From JAAXHB01 sp965221635 (lineage in GTDB: Bacteria > Actinomycetota > Acidimicrobiia > Acidimicrobiales > Aldehydirespiratoraceae): DNA of 64,000 bases. Where the stretch lies: positions 992,001 to 1,056,000 of the forward strand of contig OZ244902.1 in the NCBI GenBank assembly GCA_965221635.1, given 5' to 3'. The notes under the pieces were generated by a model that was given only the letters and a program-made list of their open reading frames with translations, was not told the DNA's origin and made no database searches. Below are positions 25,804-34,083 of the stretch, piece by piece. The position numbers and the translations under genes were made by a program. Numbering within the stretch: position 1 is the stretch's first letter; each line of letters opens with the position of its first letter.

Positions 25804-25865
25804 GGCCCGAACCGATCCAAACCTCGATCAATCCCCCGGTTGCCGGCGGATCATGTTTCAAACAT

Positions 25866-26765
25866 TTACATAACGCTTGGTGTGATCACATTATAAATTC
25901 GCTCAAGATCCTCCAGATCTGCGAACTTGATGGTGATGCGGCCTGCGCCCCTGCGCAAGTTCACCGAGACCTTGGTGTCGAGACGCTCAGCGAGCAAATG
26001 CTCCAGTTCCAACAAACCGGCCAGGGTTGCCGGCGAATGCTCAGCACCCTCGTCCGGCGCCTGTGGTGAATCCCCGGGCGTGCCGGCTGCGTCTGCCTCC
26101 AGTTCGGACAGTTCCGCCACGCGGCGTTCGGTGTCGCGCACCGTGAGGCCTTCACGCACGACTTCCTCTGCGAGCCGTTCCCTGGATTCATCCCCGGCAA
26201 CGCTCAACAGCGCACGCCCGTGGCCTGCGGACAGGTGGCCTTCCACCATCAGGCGTTGGATCCCCGCCGGCAGGTTCAACAAGCGGATGGTGTTGGCCAC
26301 AGCCGAACGCGAGCGACCAACCCGCACGGCAACATCGCGCTGCGACACGCCGAAGTCGTCGATGAGTTGACGGTACGCGGCCGCCTCCTCCAAGGCGTTC
26401 AAGTCTTGACGGTGGAGGTTCTCCACCACGGCAATCTCCAAGGCGCCACGATCCTCGGCGGGCTTCACCAGCACCGGAATCTGGGTGAGACCGGCCCGCT
26501 GTGCCGCACGCCAGCGCCGCTCACCGGCAAGGATCTCGTATCCCTGTGAGATCTCCCGAACCACGATCGGTTGGATCACACCCACAGCGGCAATCGACTC
26601 CGCCAGCGACGTGAGTGCCTCCTCGTCGAAGTGTGCTCGTGGCTGATAGCGGTTGGGAACAATCTGGGTGAGGTCCACCTCCCGCAGAAAGTCACCATCG
26701 GGCCTTTCCGGCTCCGACGGAATCAGAGCCCCCAAGCCACGTCCAAGTCCACTACGCCGTGTCAC
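25866..26765 (-). CDS. parB: Chromosome-partitioning protein ParB
   Basis: CTP-dependent DNA clamp that loads at parS. It is 299 residues with GLGRGLGALIP at the N-terminus, IVPNRYQPRAHFDEEAL, the CTP-binding motif GYEILAGERRWRAAQRAG, VVENLHRQDLNALEEA, the helix-turn-helix SQRDVAVRVGRSRSAVANTIRLL, and a C-terminal dimerisation domain. It overlaps the parA stop by 14 bases. Two perfect parS sites lie upstream of parA. Confidence 0.98.
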   Translation of the reverse strand: MTRRSGLGRGLGALIPSEPERPDGDFLREVDLTQIVPNRYQPRAHFDEEALTSLAESIAAVGVIQPIVVREISQGYEILAGERRWRAAQRAGLTQIPVLVKPAEDRGALEIAVVENLHRQDLNALEEAAAYRQLIDDFGVSQRDVAVRVGRSRSAVANTIRLLNLPAGIQRLMVEGHLSAGHGRALLSVAGDESRERLAEEVVREGLTVRDTERRVAELSELEADAAGTPGDSPQAPDEGAEHSPATLAGLLELEHLLAERLDTKVSVNLRRGAGRITIKFADLEDLERIYNVITPSVM

Positions 26766-27540
26766 CCAGTATCTCCTTTGTCAACCCACGATAGGCCTTC
26801 GTGCTTCTCGACAACGGGTCATACACACTGATCGGTTGCCCATGAGATGGTGCCTCGCTCAACCGAACGGCCCGGTGTATCACCTCAGCGCAAACCTTGT
26901 CGCCGAAGTACTTGCGCACGTCGGCTGCGACCTCGCGTGACAGGTTCGTGCGAGCGTCGTACATCCCAATGATCACGTAGGCCAAGCCGAGGTCTGCGTT
27001 GAGGTTGGTGCGCACGGCTTCGATCAGGCGGATGAGCTGCTCAACGCCTTCGAGGGCGAAGTACTCGGCTTGGATGGGCACGATCACCTCTTGCGCCGCG
27101 GTGAGTCCGTTGATCGTGAGCAGGCCAAGCGATGGGGGACAGTCGATCATCACGATGTTGTAATGCGAACGCACCGAGTTGATGGCGGCCTGGAGCTTTC
27201 GTTCACGTCCGAGCAAGGGAACCAGGCCAACCTCGGCGCCGGCAAGATCACGATTGGCGGGTGCAATGTGAAGATTCTTGAAATCGGTGGGCTCGATGAT
27301 GTCCTCAATGGGCACATCGGACAACAGCACGTCGTACACCGACGCCTCAAGCCTTCGAGCATCCACGCCCACTGCGGTGGTGGCGTTGAACTGCGGATCC
27401 AAGTCCACCAGCAGCGTGCGCAGGCCTTCTTCGGCAAAGCACGCCGACAGGTTCACCGCCGTCGTGGTCTTCCCAACTCCGCCCTTTTGATTGGCCACGG
27501 AGAAGACGCGGGAATCGAAGGGTGCCTGCGCTTGTTCCAT
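26752..27540 (-). CDS. parA: Chromosome-partitioning ATPase ParA
   Basis: Walker-type ATPase that moves ParB-parS complexes along the nucleoid. It is 262 residues from the ATG at 27540 (MEQAQAPFDS); an upstream in-frame start at 27585 is less likely. It contains the deviant Walker A KGGVGKTTTAVNLSA, VDLDPQFNATTA, and IDCPPSLGLLTINGL. The order rsmG-parA-parB is the standard one near actinobacterial origins. Confidence 0.98.
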   Translation of the reverse strand: MEQAQAPFDSRVFSVANQKGGVGKTTTAVNLSACFAEEGLRTLLVDLDPQFNATTAVGVDARRLEASVYDVLLSDVPIEDIIEPTDFKNLHIAPANRDLAGAEVGLVPLLGRERKLQAAINSVRSHYNIVMIDCPPSLGLLTINGLTAAQEVIVPIQAEYFALEGVEQLIRLIEAVRTNLNADLGLAYVIIGMYDARTNLSREVAADVRKYFGDKVCAEVIHRAVRLSEAPSHGQPISVYDPLSRSTKAYRGLTKEILGDTA

Positions 27541-27747
27541 CCTGGACTCCAGTCCTCCGATTGGCTCGCTACGACAGTCTCGCAAGCACCGTCACGTCTG
27601 CTTGCCCGCACAGACTACCCTGCAGACGGACCCCGGTAAGCGACCCCACGCCGGCCACCGCAACGCTAATTTGCGCCTGCACTCCAGAAGGGGATGCTCC
27701 AGGCAAGAGAATGGCCGCCTCGTTCCCGCGCAGGCCCCGCGGCAACA

Positions 27748-27763
27748 GGTGTTTCACGTGAAA
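27748..27763. promoter_or_regulatory. parS site 1
   Basis: Perfect 16-bp palindrome TGTTTCACGTGAAACA, identical to the universal ParB-binding sequence. It lies between parA and rsmG, so ParB can also influence its own operon. Confidence 0.97.
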
Positions 27764-27871
27764 CAGCGGAAGTTGGCCCGCTGGAGGGGACACAGAACGG
27801 ATTTCTCCGCCTGACACACCCGCAGAGTTCACGCTGGAGGAATGCAAGACAGGATTTTGCCCCGGAAAGGG

Positions 27872-27887
27872 TGTTTCACGTGAAACA
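27872..27887. promoter_or_regulatory. parS site 2
   Basis: Second perfect copy of TGTTTCACGTGAAACA, extended to an 18-bp palindrome by flanking G and C (27871-27888). Its centre is 124 bp from that of site 1. Confidence 0.97.
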
Positions 27888-27912
27888 CCCACGATTCTTG
27901 CGGGTCAGCCCG

Positions 27913-28548
27913 TCATCCGAACAGCGGTGAGCGACGGCGAGCCGCGGTGCCCCTGGGAACCTCCGGGGGAGCAGGGTGCCTTCGCTCGACCATCAGGAAG
28001 CTCCCGAGTTCGGTCGACCACGCATCGGTCACCTCACATCCGGTGGTCGCCGGCAGCGGCGCGTCACGCCATTGTCGTTCCGTGGCTGATGAGACCGACA
28101 CCACAAGCTGCGCGCCGGCGCTCAACAATGGAAGAGCACACTCCGCAAGTTCGGACATAGGCCCAAATCGTCGTGCCGTGACGCCGTCGAAACTCCCCCG
28201 GCCCGAATCCGACCTGCTGATCTGCTCAACCCTGGCGTGTACAACCTTCACCCGTCCGCCAAGCCCAACCCGGTCAACCGCGAACTGGGCTGCGTCGCAC
28301 CTGCGTTCGCTGGAATCGATCAGCACCCAACTCGACGCGGGCAACTCCAACGCCAGGAGAACTCCAGGCACCCCCGCGCCGGTGCCGACATCGGCCAACC
28401 GCGGGTGTTCCGCTGCTCGCCACGCATCGGGAATGAACCCGAGCGAGTGTTGATACAACTCGCCAACCGGGCGAGGTCCTACGATGCCCGCCCGTCGGGC
28501 CGGCTCCCAGGCTTCCTCCAAACGGCCGATGATGTGAGAGGAGAGCAC
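27913..28548 (-). CDS. rsmG: 16S rRNA (guanine-N7) methyltransferase RsmG/GidB
   Basis: SAM-dependent methyltransferase acting on G527 of 16S rRNA. It is 211 residues with LYQHSLGFIPDAW, the SAM motif LADVGTGAGVPGVLLAL, VLIDSSERRCDAAQFA and VTARRFGPMSELAECALPLL. The C-terminal 20 residues are basic and unconserved. The GTG start at 28548 has GGAG eight bases upstream. It lies between jag and parA, as in most bacteria with this cluster. Confidence 0.96.
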   Translation of the reverse strand: MLSSHIIGRLEEAWEPARRAGIVGPRPVGELYQHSLGFIPDAWRAAEHPRLADVGTGAGVPGVLLALELPASSWVLIDSSERRCDAAQFAVDRVGLGGRVKVVHARVEQISRSDSGRGSFDGVTARRFGPMSELAECALPLLSAGAQLVVSVSSATERQWRDAPLPATTGCEVTDAWSTELGSFLMVERRHPAPPEVPRGTAARRRSPLFG

Positions 28549-28594
28549 AAGGTCGACTCCGCGACGTTGCGCAACAGCCGCCCGCCTCTAGGCG

Positions 28595-29545
28595 CTACGC
28601 ATCAGGGTCGGCTGGTGCTATCACCACGTGGCGGTTTGGTTCCATGTCCTGGCTTCGGCTGGCGACACCCTCGATGCCGGCCACGGCGTCATGCACTACC
28701 TTGCGATCCGCCCGATTCATGGGCTCAAGTCGCACTTCCTGGGCCGATTCGCGCACGTCGTCGGCAACACGGACGGCGAATTCGGCCAGTGCGGCATGGC
28801 GGCGACCCTTGATGCCGCCGATGTCCATTCGGATCTTGCCCTCCTGAATGGAGCCTCCAGATCTTTGCAGCACTGTGCGAACAAGATCGTCTATGGACTG
28901 TGCGGTGCTGCCTCGGTGCCCCACGAGCACCCCGATCCCGTCCCCGTGGGCCTCAATTCTGGTGATCGTGGCGTCTGTGGGGGTCTTGTGACGTGAGAAC
29001 TCCAGGTTCACCCCGACAATTTCGCCGATACCGGCCACGAACCTTTCGGCCAGGTCGGCTTGATCCTCCAGGGACATCCGTGGGTGGTCATTGGACATGG
29101 ATTGGGCTGCCTTTCGCTTTGCATCACTTGCCGAACGTTGATCGGCTTTCGCGGTGGAGTCCTCTGCTCCCCTTGTTGTTCGGGCTTTCGACCTCGAACG
29201 CGAACTCGAGGTTTGCGCTGTCGCGGCGCTCGATGCTCGAGCCTGTGCCGTGGGCGCAGAGTCCGACGAGGCTTGCGGGGTTTTGCTTCTGGTGGTGTCG
29301 TCGTTTCGCTCACGTCCGGTGGGGCGGCTCCTCTTGCGGCCTCGTTGCCGTCCGACCTTCGGGCGTACCGGTGTGGGCTGGATTCGCGCTCGTATTCGGG
29401 CTTGCTCCTTCACCCGGCCAAACAGGCCCGTCTTTCCCTCTGCGAGTATTTCGATCTCGACCTCAGACTCGTGAACTCCCAGCCTCTCCAGTGCCAGTTC
29501 CTTGGCCATGTCCACTGACGGAGCGGGGATTTCCAACCATTCCAT
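28595..29545 (-). CDS. jag: Jag/KhpB RNA-binding protein
   Basis: 316 residues. The Jag N-terminal domain (about 1-50: MAKELALERLGVHESEVEIE, GKTGLFGRVKEQARIRA) is followed by a long low-complexity Arg/Ser/Ala/Thr linker (about 55-155). A KH domain (GVNLEFSRHKTPTDATITRIE, GVLVGHRGSTAQSIDDLV) and an R3H domain (LEPMNRADRKVVHDAVAG) follow. It binds RNA and affects cell-envelope growth. The ATG at 29545 has GAAGGA six bases upstream; another ATG at 29551 overlaps that site. It follows yidC with a 33-bp gap. Confidence 0.94.
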   Translation of the reverse strand: MEWLEIPAPSVDMAKELALERLGVHESEVEIEILAEGKTGLFGRVKEQARIRARIQPTPVRPKVGRQRGRKRSRPTGRERNDDTTRSKTPQASSDSAPTAQARASSAATAQTSSSRSRSKARTTRGAEDSTAKADQRSASDAKRKAAQSMSNDHPRMSLEDQADLAERFVAGIGEIVGVNLEFSRHKTPTDATITRIEAHGDGIGVLVGHRGSTAQSIDDLVRTVLQRSGGSIQEGKIRMDIGGIKGRRHAALAEFAVRVADDVRESAQEVRLEPMNRADRKVVHDAVAGIEGVASRSQDMEPNRHVVIAPADPDA

Positions 29546-29578
29546 AACCATTCCTTCGGTTCGGTGGGGTTGACATCA

Positions 29579-30742
29579 TCAACGCCTCTTCTTCTTGTTC
29601 TTGCTGCGATTGGGCACTGAATGCTTGGGTTTTGTGCCGCTCGCAGTTGTGCGACCGGTTGGTTTGCGGGTCCGGGCCGGCGCCTTGCCGGATCGGCCTC
29701 GGGCCGTGGGCGGTCGCCGAGCCGGCGTCCGGGCGCTCCCGCCGGGCCGATTGGCGCGAGACGGCGCCTGGGCCTTGCGCTTGGGTGTGGGCGCCCCCTT
29801 GGACGGCGTCACCGACCTGGACGACTGCTTGGCGCCGGGGCTCTTTGCGTCGGATCCCCCATCGGCAGATTCCTTGCGCTGACGAGCCAACTGCGCGCCC
29901 GGTGAGTGCTCGTGCGAGTACAAACTCTTGGTGATGTACGCCTGCTGAGCAATCCTGTACAGAGACGAAATTATGAAATACACCACCACAGCAGCAGGAA
30001 TGCCATAAGAAATCACCGGCAGGAAGTACGGGATGAACTTCATTATCGTCTGCTGGGTGGGGTTGATCACGCTGCTTGTTTGACGCCGTTGGATCTGATG
30101 GTGCTGGAACAGCCCGGTCACCAGCACCAGCACCATCATCAACAAGTACGGCAGCGCGGTAACCACACCATCGCTCATGGCGTTGCTCGCGGATCGGGAG
30201 AGGTCCACACCCCATGACACCATTTCGGTTTTGCCGCTCAGGCTTGCGTACAGGTCGGTATCGGCGGTGAGAAAGTCCGGGTCGAAGTTCAGGTCACCTT
30301 GAGCTATGGGTGTCTGCGCATAGGAAGGCCCCCGGCCAAGCTGCGTGTCCGAGTAACGAAACGATGTGAATCCGAGCTGTGTGCCGATCTCGGTGCTGCG
30401 TCTTGTGAGTCCCCTAACCACCTGGTAGATCACCAGGAAGATCGGGGCTTGGGCCAGCATCGGCAGGCATCCGCCCAAGGGGTTCATGCCGTGTTCCTTG
30501 TAGAAGGCCATGGATGCCTCGTTCATGGCCTGCCGGTCACCGCGATGCTGGTTCTGGATTTTCTTGAGTTCGGGTCCCAGCAGCTGCATCTGCAGCATCG
30601 AGCGGGTGCCCTTCATGGTGAGCGGTGTCGACACCAGCATCGCCACAAGGGTCAGGAACACGATGGCCATGCCGTAGGAGGGCCAGACCGAGTAGAACCA
30701 GGCCAGCACCGAGGTGATCAGGTCAAAGAAGAAGTCGAACAT
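29579..30742 (-). CDS. yidC: Membrane protein insertase YidC
   Basis: Inserts membrane proteins alone or with Sec. It is 387 residues. The first helix (FDFFFDLITSVLAWFYSVW) and the YidC core region (VFLTLVAMLVSTPLTMKGTRSM, GGCLPMLAQAPIFLVIYQVVRGL) are present. Further helices are at about 190-220 and 240-275. The last 100 residues form a very basic Pro/Ala/Ser/Lys tail ending in KNKKKRR, likely to touch ribosomes. Its ATG shares one base with the yidD stop (TGATG). Confidence 0.97.
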   Translation of the reverse strand: MFDFFFDLITSVLAWFYSVWPSYGMAIVFLTLVAMLVSTPLTMKGTRSMLQMQLLGPELKKIQNQHRGDRQAMNEASMAFYKEHGMNPLGGCLPMLAQAPIFLVIYQVVRGLTRRSTEIGTQLGFTSFRYSDTQLGRGPSYAQTPIAQGDLNFDPDFLTADTDLYASLSGKTEMVSWGVDLSRSASNAMSDGVVTALPYLLMMVLVLVTGLFQHHQIQRRQTSSVINPTQQTIMKFIPYFLPVISYGIPAAVVVYFIISSLYRIAQQAYITKSLYSHEHSPGAQLARQRKESADGGSDAKSPGAKQSSRSVTPSKGAPTPKRKAQAPSRANRPGGSARTPARRPPTARGRSGKAPARTRKPTGRTTASGTKPKHSVPNRSKNKKKRR

Positions 30743-31065
30743 CAGCCGGCAACCCCCCTCGGCGCCCTTTCACGCACGCCCCGGGCCTCCTGGGCATGGG
30801 GGAGCGGCCCGGTGGTGTTCAATGCCTCATCCCCGTGGGTGGATTCGGTGCCCGGAACCGGATCCCAGCCCATGCCACCCCATGGATGGCAGCGGGCGAG
30901 GCGACGAATTGTGAGCCATCCCCCGCGCAGCGCTCCTGCGTGTTGGAGTGCTTCCAATGCGTAACACGAACACGACGGCGTGAACCTGCACGGCGAGGGA
31001 CGCCCGGCGCGCAGGTACTGGTAGGCGCGAACACCCGCGCACGCAAGGCGACTGGCCGCCCTCAT
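30742..31065 (-). CDS. yidD: Membrane protein insertion efficiency factor YidD
   Basis: 107 residues with the YidD signature YQYLRAGRPSPCRFTPSCSCYALEAL and RRLARCHPWGGMGWDPVP. The last 35 residues are an unconserved extension. The ATG at 31065 overlaps the rnpA stop by four bases (ATGA), and the stop overlaps the yidC start, so rnpA-yidD-yidC form one compact operon. Confidence 0.96.
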   Translation of the reverse strand: MRAASRLACAGVRAYQYLRAGRPSPCRFTPSCSCYALEALQHAGALRGGWLTIRRLARCHPWGGMGWDPVPGTESTHGDEALNTTGPLPHAQEARGVRERAPRGVAG

Positions 31066-31421
31066 CGCCTGCTCAAATCTTGTAACAGTTCCGCAATCAT
31101 CGTCCGCAACTGCCGGTGCGACAGAGCCGCCAGCGAGGAATGCACCCCGAACAGGTAGTGGCCCGCAGCCACCGGCGTGGGGTGCTCGGTGGCCAACTCC
31201 CGCAGGATTGGTCTGAGTCTGCGGCGCACACGGTTGCGCACCACAGCCGAACCCACCCGCTTGGGCACCGAAAAGGCCACCGCCATCGTTGGCTGCGCGG
31301 CCCGATCATCACCGTGGGCCGCATTTGCCACGAAGGAGACCCTGATCGGCCCGCGCCGCGCCGAGCAGCCTTCGGCCCGCACCCGGGCCAGCACTTCACG
31401 CCCCGAAAGAGTTCTGAACAT
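31062..31421 (-). CDS. rnpA: Ribonuclease P protein component
   Basis: Protein subunit of RNase P, which matures tRNA 5' ends. It contains the RNR motif in FSVPKRVGSAVVRNRVRRRLR and RVSFVANAAHG. It is 119 residues from the ATG at 31421; a GTG immediately before it (31424) is also possible. No strong ribosome-binding site is visible. It lies downstream of rpmH by 83 bp, the nearly universal arrangement. Confidence 0.96.
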   Translation of the reverse strand: MFRTLSGREVLARVRAEGCSARRGPIRVSFVANAAHGDDRAAQPTMAVAFSVPKRVGSAVVRNRVRRRLRPILRELATEHPTPVAAGHYLFGVHSSLAALSHRQLRTMIAELLQDLSRR

Positions 31422-31504
31422 CACAGGAGACCAACCGCACTGCGTGTGGGCGCGGCAGCGCGACCGGATCCGAGGATTTCACCGGTCGTACTAGGTGTCG
31501 CCGA

Positions 31505-31639
31505 TCACGCAGAGAGCCTGGCTCGCGCCCGGCGCCTGCGTGACTTGATCACCGCTCTTCCTCCCCGCGTCCTCATTCTGGCGCGGAAACCGTGTTTTTT
31601 CTTCCTTTTCCTTATATTAGGATTGAATGTGGGCTTCAC
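31505..31639 (-). CDS. rpmH: 50S ribosomal protein L34
   Basis: 44 residues from the GTG at 31639 (GTGAAGCCC, read MKPTFNPNIRKRKKKHGF, then ARMRTRGGRAVIKSRRRR). GAGGAGG lies four bases upstream. Longer in-frame starts would add a leader absent from L34. It is the first gene of the minus-strand rpmH-rnpA-yidD-yidC-jag series and is divergent from dnaA. Confidence 0.97.
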   Translation of the reverse strand: MKPTFNPNIRKRKKKHGFRARMRTRGGRAVIKSRRRRARARLSA

Positions 31640-32078
31640 CCGTCCTCCTCGCCCCCTGTCTGACGCTTTGTGCGACCGTGTCGCACCCACCACCGTGTGG
31701 TCGCTGTGCGTAACCTCTGTCGCCGCCCGGCAACGCTACGACCGCACACGCTGCGAAGCAACCCACAAGCCCGTTGCACAGCTCTCGTGGCACCGCGGAT
31801 TCAGCCCTTGTGACACGGCGTCGAGGCGGCGTTTTCACACACCGGCGGCAGCCCCAACCGGCCCCTTGCGAGCCACTCGCGATGTTACATTCAGGTAGTT
31901 TATTTGCGGGAACTGTGCCTGAACAGGCAATTCCCGAATAGTGCCATCGTGGTGTTGCGCGAGGTTGCCACAAGTGCCTAACTTGCCGGTCGCCGTCGCG
32001 AAGAGCGAGGAGGGCTTGACGGTCAGGCGGGCGACACGCCTGTGCCCTCCGCGCCCCGCCGCCCAAACAGCACCCGTA

Positions 32079-32106
32079 CAACTTGTGCCCAGATGTGTAC
32101 AAGTTG
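32079..32106. promoter_or_regulatory. Inverted repeat upstream of dnaA
   Basis: CAACTTGT (32079-32086), 12-bp spacer, ACAAGTTG (32099-32106): perfect 8-bp arms. It overlaps the DnaA box and ends 16 bp before the dnaA start, a natural place for control of dnaA transcription. Confidence 0.6.
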
Positions 32107-32113
32107 TGGATAA
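32104..32113 (-). promoter_or_regulatory. DnaA box upstream of dnaA
   Basis: TTGTGGATAA on the plus strand is TTATCCACAA on the minus strand, a perfect consensus DnaA box. It lies nine bases before the dnaA start and suggests autoregulation or a part in origin function. Confidence 0.85.
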
Positions 32114-32122
32114 AGGCTGAGT

Positions 32123-33736
32123 ATGCAAGATCCTCATCTCCCGAACACAAGCTCCGCCGCCGAGGCGCAACGCATCTGGATGAGGTGCGCCCAGAACATC
32201 CGGGGACAGGTCAGCGACGCGGTGTGGAGAACCACTTTCAGCTTCGCAGAGGCAACCACATTCAATCACAACTCGCTGACCATCAGCGTGCCCACCGCGA
32301 TGCACCGAAATCGCATCGAGAAGCACTACCGATCTCTTGTGGCCGAGGCATTGGACGACACCACACCAGGGGCCACGTTGCTGATCCGGGTCGAACCACC
32401 CCAGGTGGAATCAGACATCGCACCAGAGGTTCCCGCTGAGCACACCGAGCCGAGCACACCGGGCGCGCACCAGCCTTCCGGCGCCGACTGGTCCACCGAG
32501 TCCCACGCCGCCGGTGGCCCCCGCACCGGCTCCGACCTCGGCCCGGCCCGCACAGGCGCACCCCGCGACGACAACGACACCCATCCTCAACCCGCGGGGC
32601 CTCGCACCGGTCACCCTCCAGGTGACCCCAGCACGATCTCAGAAACTTATCATGGCTCTGAAACTCATCGTGGCACATCAAACTACTCTGATGGATTCAA
32701 CCTGGATCTGATCGATCAACGGTTCACCTTCAACAATTTCATGACGGGAACCTCCAATCAGTTCGCGCACGCTGCCGCCATGCAGGTGGCATCCCGGCGG
32801 GCCTGTCCGTACAACCCGCTGTTCATCTACGGCGCCTCGGGCAACGGCAAGACTCATCTGTTGAAGGCCATTGTTCACGAGGCGTCCAAGACCTTCCCCT
32901 CCGGGCAGGTTCGTTACCTCACCACCGAGGCATTCCTCAACGAATTCGCGGCTGCCATTCGCACATCGAACCAGCCAAGTTTCAAGCAGAAGTATCGCAC
33001 CTGTGCCATTTTGTTGCTCGATGATGTTCAATTCCTCCAAAAGAAGGACGGCCTTCAAGAGGAGCTGTTCCACACTTTCAATGACATTCTTCACCACGGT
33101 GGCCAGGTGGTTCTTTCCTCTGATCGTCCACCGGATGAGATCAGAACTCTTGAGAGCCGTCTGCGAAGCAGGTTCAGATCCGGTTTGATGACAGACATTC
33201 AGCCACCTGAACATGCAACAAGACTGGCGATCCTGCAATACAGAACCCAAGCAAGCGGAGTTGGTGTTTCAAGCGAGGTGTTGAGCTTTATCGCTCAGAA
33301 CATCACTCAATGTGTGCGTGATCTGCAGGGCGCGCTCACCAAGATCATCGCCTACAGCGAGTTGAACAACACGAGCTGCAGCCTCGCCAAGGCCGAGGAG
33401 TTGCTTGCCGACATCATCACGATGCGCCACGTGTCGCCGATCACCGTTGACCGGGTGCTCGAGGCGGCAACGCGCACGTTCCAGGTGTCCATCGAGGAGC
33501 TTTTGGGTCGCAACCGCAGCCAGCCCCTCGCCACGGTGCGCCAGGTTGTGATGTACGTGGCCCGCATCGAGACGAACCTGTCCTACCCCATGATCGGCCG
33601 CCACTTCGGCGACCGCGACCACACAACCGTGCTGCACGCCTATCGCAAGATCGACAGCGAGATCAAGACAAGGCCCGAAGTGGCCGCACAAGTCCGAAAC
33701 CTTCAGGATACTCTCAAATACCAGAGCACGCCGTGA
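32123..33736 (+). CDS. dnaA: Chromosomal replication initiator DnaA
   Basis: 537 residues. Domain I is about 1-90 and domain II a Pro/Thr/Gly-rich linker (about 95-195). Domain III, the AAA+ ATPase, starts around NLDLIDQRFTFNNFMTGTSNQFAHAAA and has Walker A GASGNGKTH and Walker B CAILLLDDVQFLQ. Domain IV has the DNA-binding signature GDRDHTTVLHAYRKID. It melts oriC and helps load the helicase. Bases from about 32640 to 33330 are clearly less GC-rich than the flanks (for example 27 of 60 G+C at 33001-33060 against 41 of 60 at 33481-33540) while the protein remains intact. A modest AAAGG lies upstream of the ATG. Confidence 0.98.
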   Translation: MQDPHLPNTSSAAEAQRIWMRCAQNIRGQVSDAVWRTTFSFAEATTFNHNSLTISVPTAMHRNRIEKHYRSLVAEALDDTTPGATLLIRVEPPQVESDIAPEVPAEHTEPSTPGAHQPSGADWSTESHAAGGPRTGSDLGPARTGAPRDDNDTHPQPAGPRTGHPPGDPSTISETYHGSETHRGTSNYSDGFNLDLIDQRFTFNNFMTGTSNQFAHAAAMQVASRRACPYNPLFIYGASGNGKTHLLKAIVHEASKTFPSGQVRYLTTEAFLNEFAAAIRTSNQPSFKQKYRTCAILLLDDVQFLQKKDGLQEELFHTFNDILHHGGQVVLSSDRPPDEIRTLESRLRSRFRSGLMTDIQPPEHATRLAILQYRTQASGVGVSSEVLSFIAQNITQCVRDLQGALTKIIAYSELNNTSCSLAKAEELLADIITMRHVSPITVDRVLEAATRTFQVSIEELLGRNRSQPLATVRQVVMYVARIETNLSYPMIGRHFGDRDHTTVLHAYRKIDSEIKTRPEVAAQVRNLQDTLKYQSTP

Positions 33737-34083
33737 AACGCTCCACGGTGATCCACAGGGTGAGCCGCCACCGCCGTGCGCGCACGCACCCGTGCCACAC
33801 CCCCCGCAAGCACACGTATCCCCGGCCCGGATCACCAGCAGGCGCGCACGCCCGCAGGTTCTGTGGACCGGCACTGGAGGCTGACCTCCGGTACCTGTGC
33901 GCAATCACGAATCTGTCAACACCGCAGCCCGAGCGGCCCACCTCCATCCGTGAAGCCGGTGGAAAGGCAGGGGACCGCAAATCGTTGACGATGTTGGGCA
34001 AACTGAGGCCGGTCCACAGTCCACAGGGCCTACCACAGCTACTACCGATTTATGAAAACTCATAGGAGGGGAAGTACACCACC
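33737..34083. other. oriC: Candidate replication origin oriC (dnaA-dnaN gap)
   Basis: 347 bases without a gene between dnaA and dnaN, the usual actinobacterial origin location. DnaA-box-like 9-mers with the TCCACA core are TGATCCACA (33749-33757), TGTGGACCG (33862-33870, reverse), CGGTCCACA (34010-34018) and CAGTCCACA (34017-34025), with a weaker CCTACCACA at 34029. An AT-rich stretch at about 34039-34064 could be the unwinding element or the dnaN promoter. Perfect boxes are absent here, so the exact origin limits are uncertain. Confidence 0.6.

Larger units (their letters stand above)
27541..27912. other. parA-rsmG intergenic region carrying two parS sites
   Basis: 372 bases with no supported gene. 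The recognisable content is the pair of parS palindromes; the promoter for parA-parB must also lie here, but no convincing -35/-10 pair was identified. Confidence 0.7.
31640..32122. other. rpmH-dnaA divergent intergenic region
   Basis: 483 bases without a supported gene. It must contain the rpmH and dnaA promoters. Visible elements are a comparatively AT-rich patch at about 31883-31940 with the palindrome GCCTG-AA-CAGGC (31918-31929), an inverted repeat and a perfect DnaA box just before dnaA (listed separately). It could contribute to oriC, although the dnaA-dnaN gap has more DnaA-box-like sites. Confidence 0.65.

Noticed and set aside
25853..25865. ATGTTT-C-AAACAT palindrome right after parB, considered as a third parS site
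   Set aside because: It lacks the central CACGTG of parS; more likely a small inverted repeat at the gene end.
33737..34083. A gene in the dnaA-dnaN gap
   Set aside because: Frames here are short, arginine-rich and without motifs, whereas the DnaA-box-like sites explain the region better.
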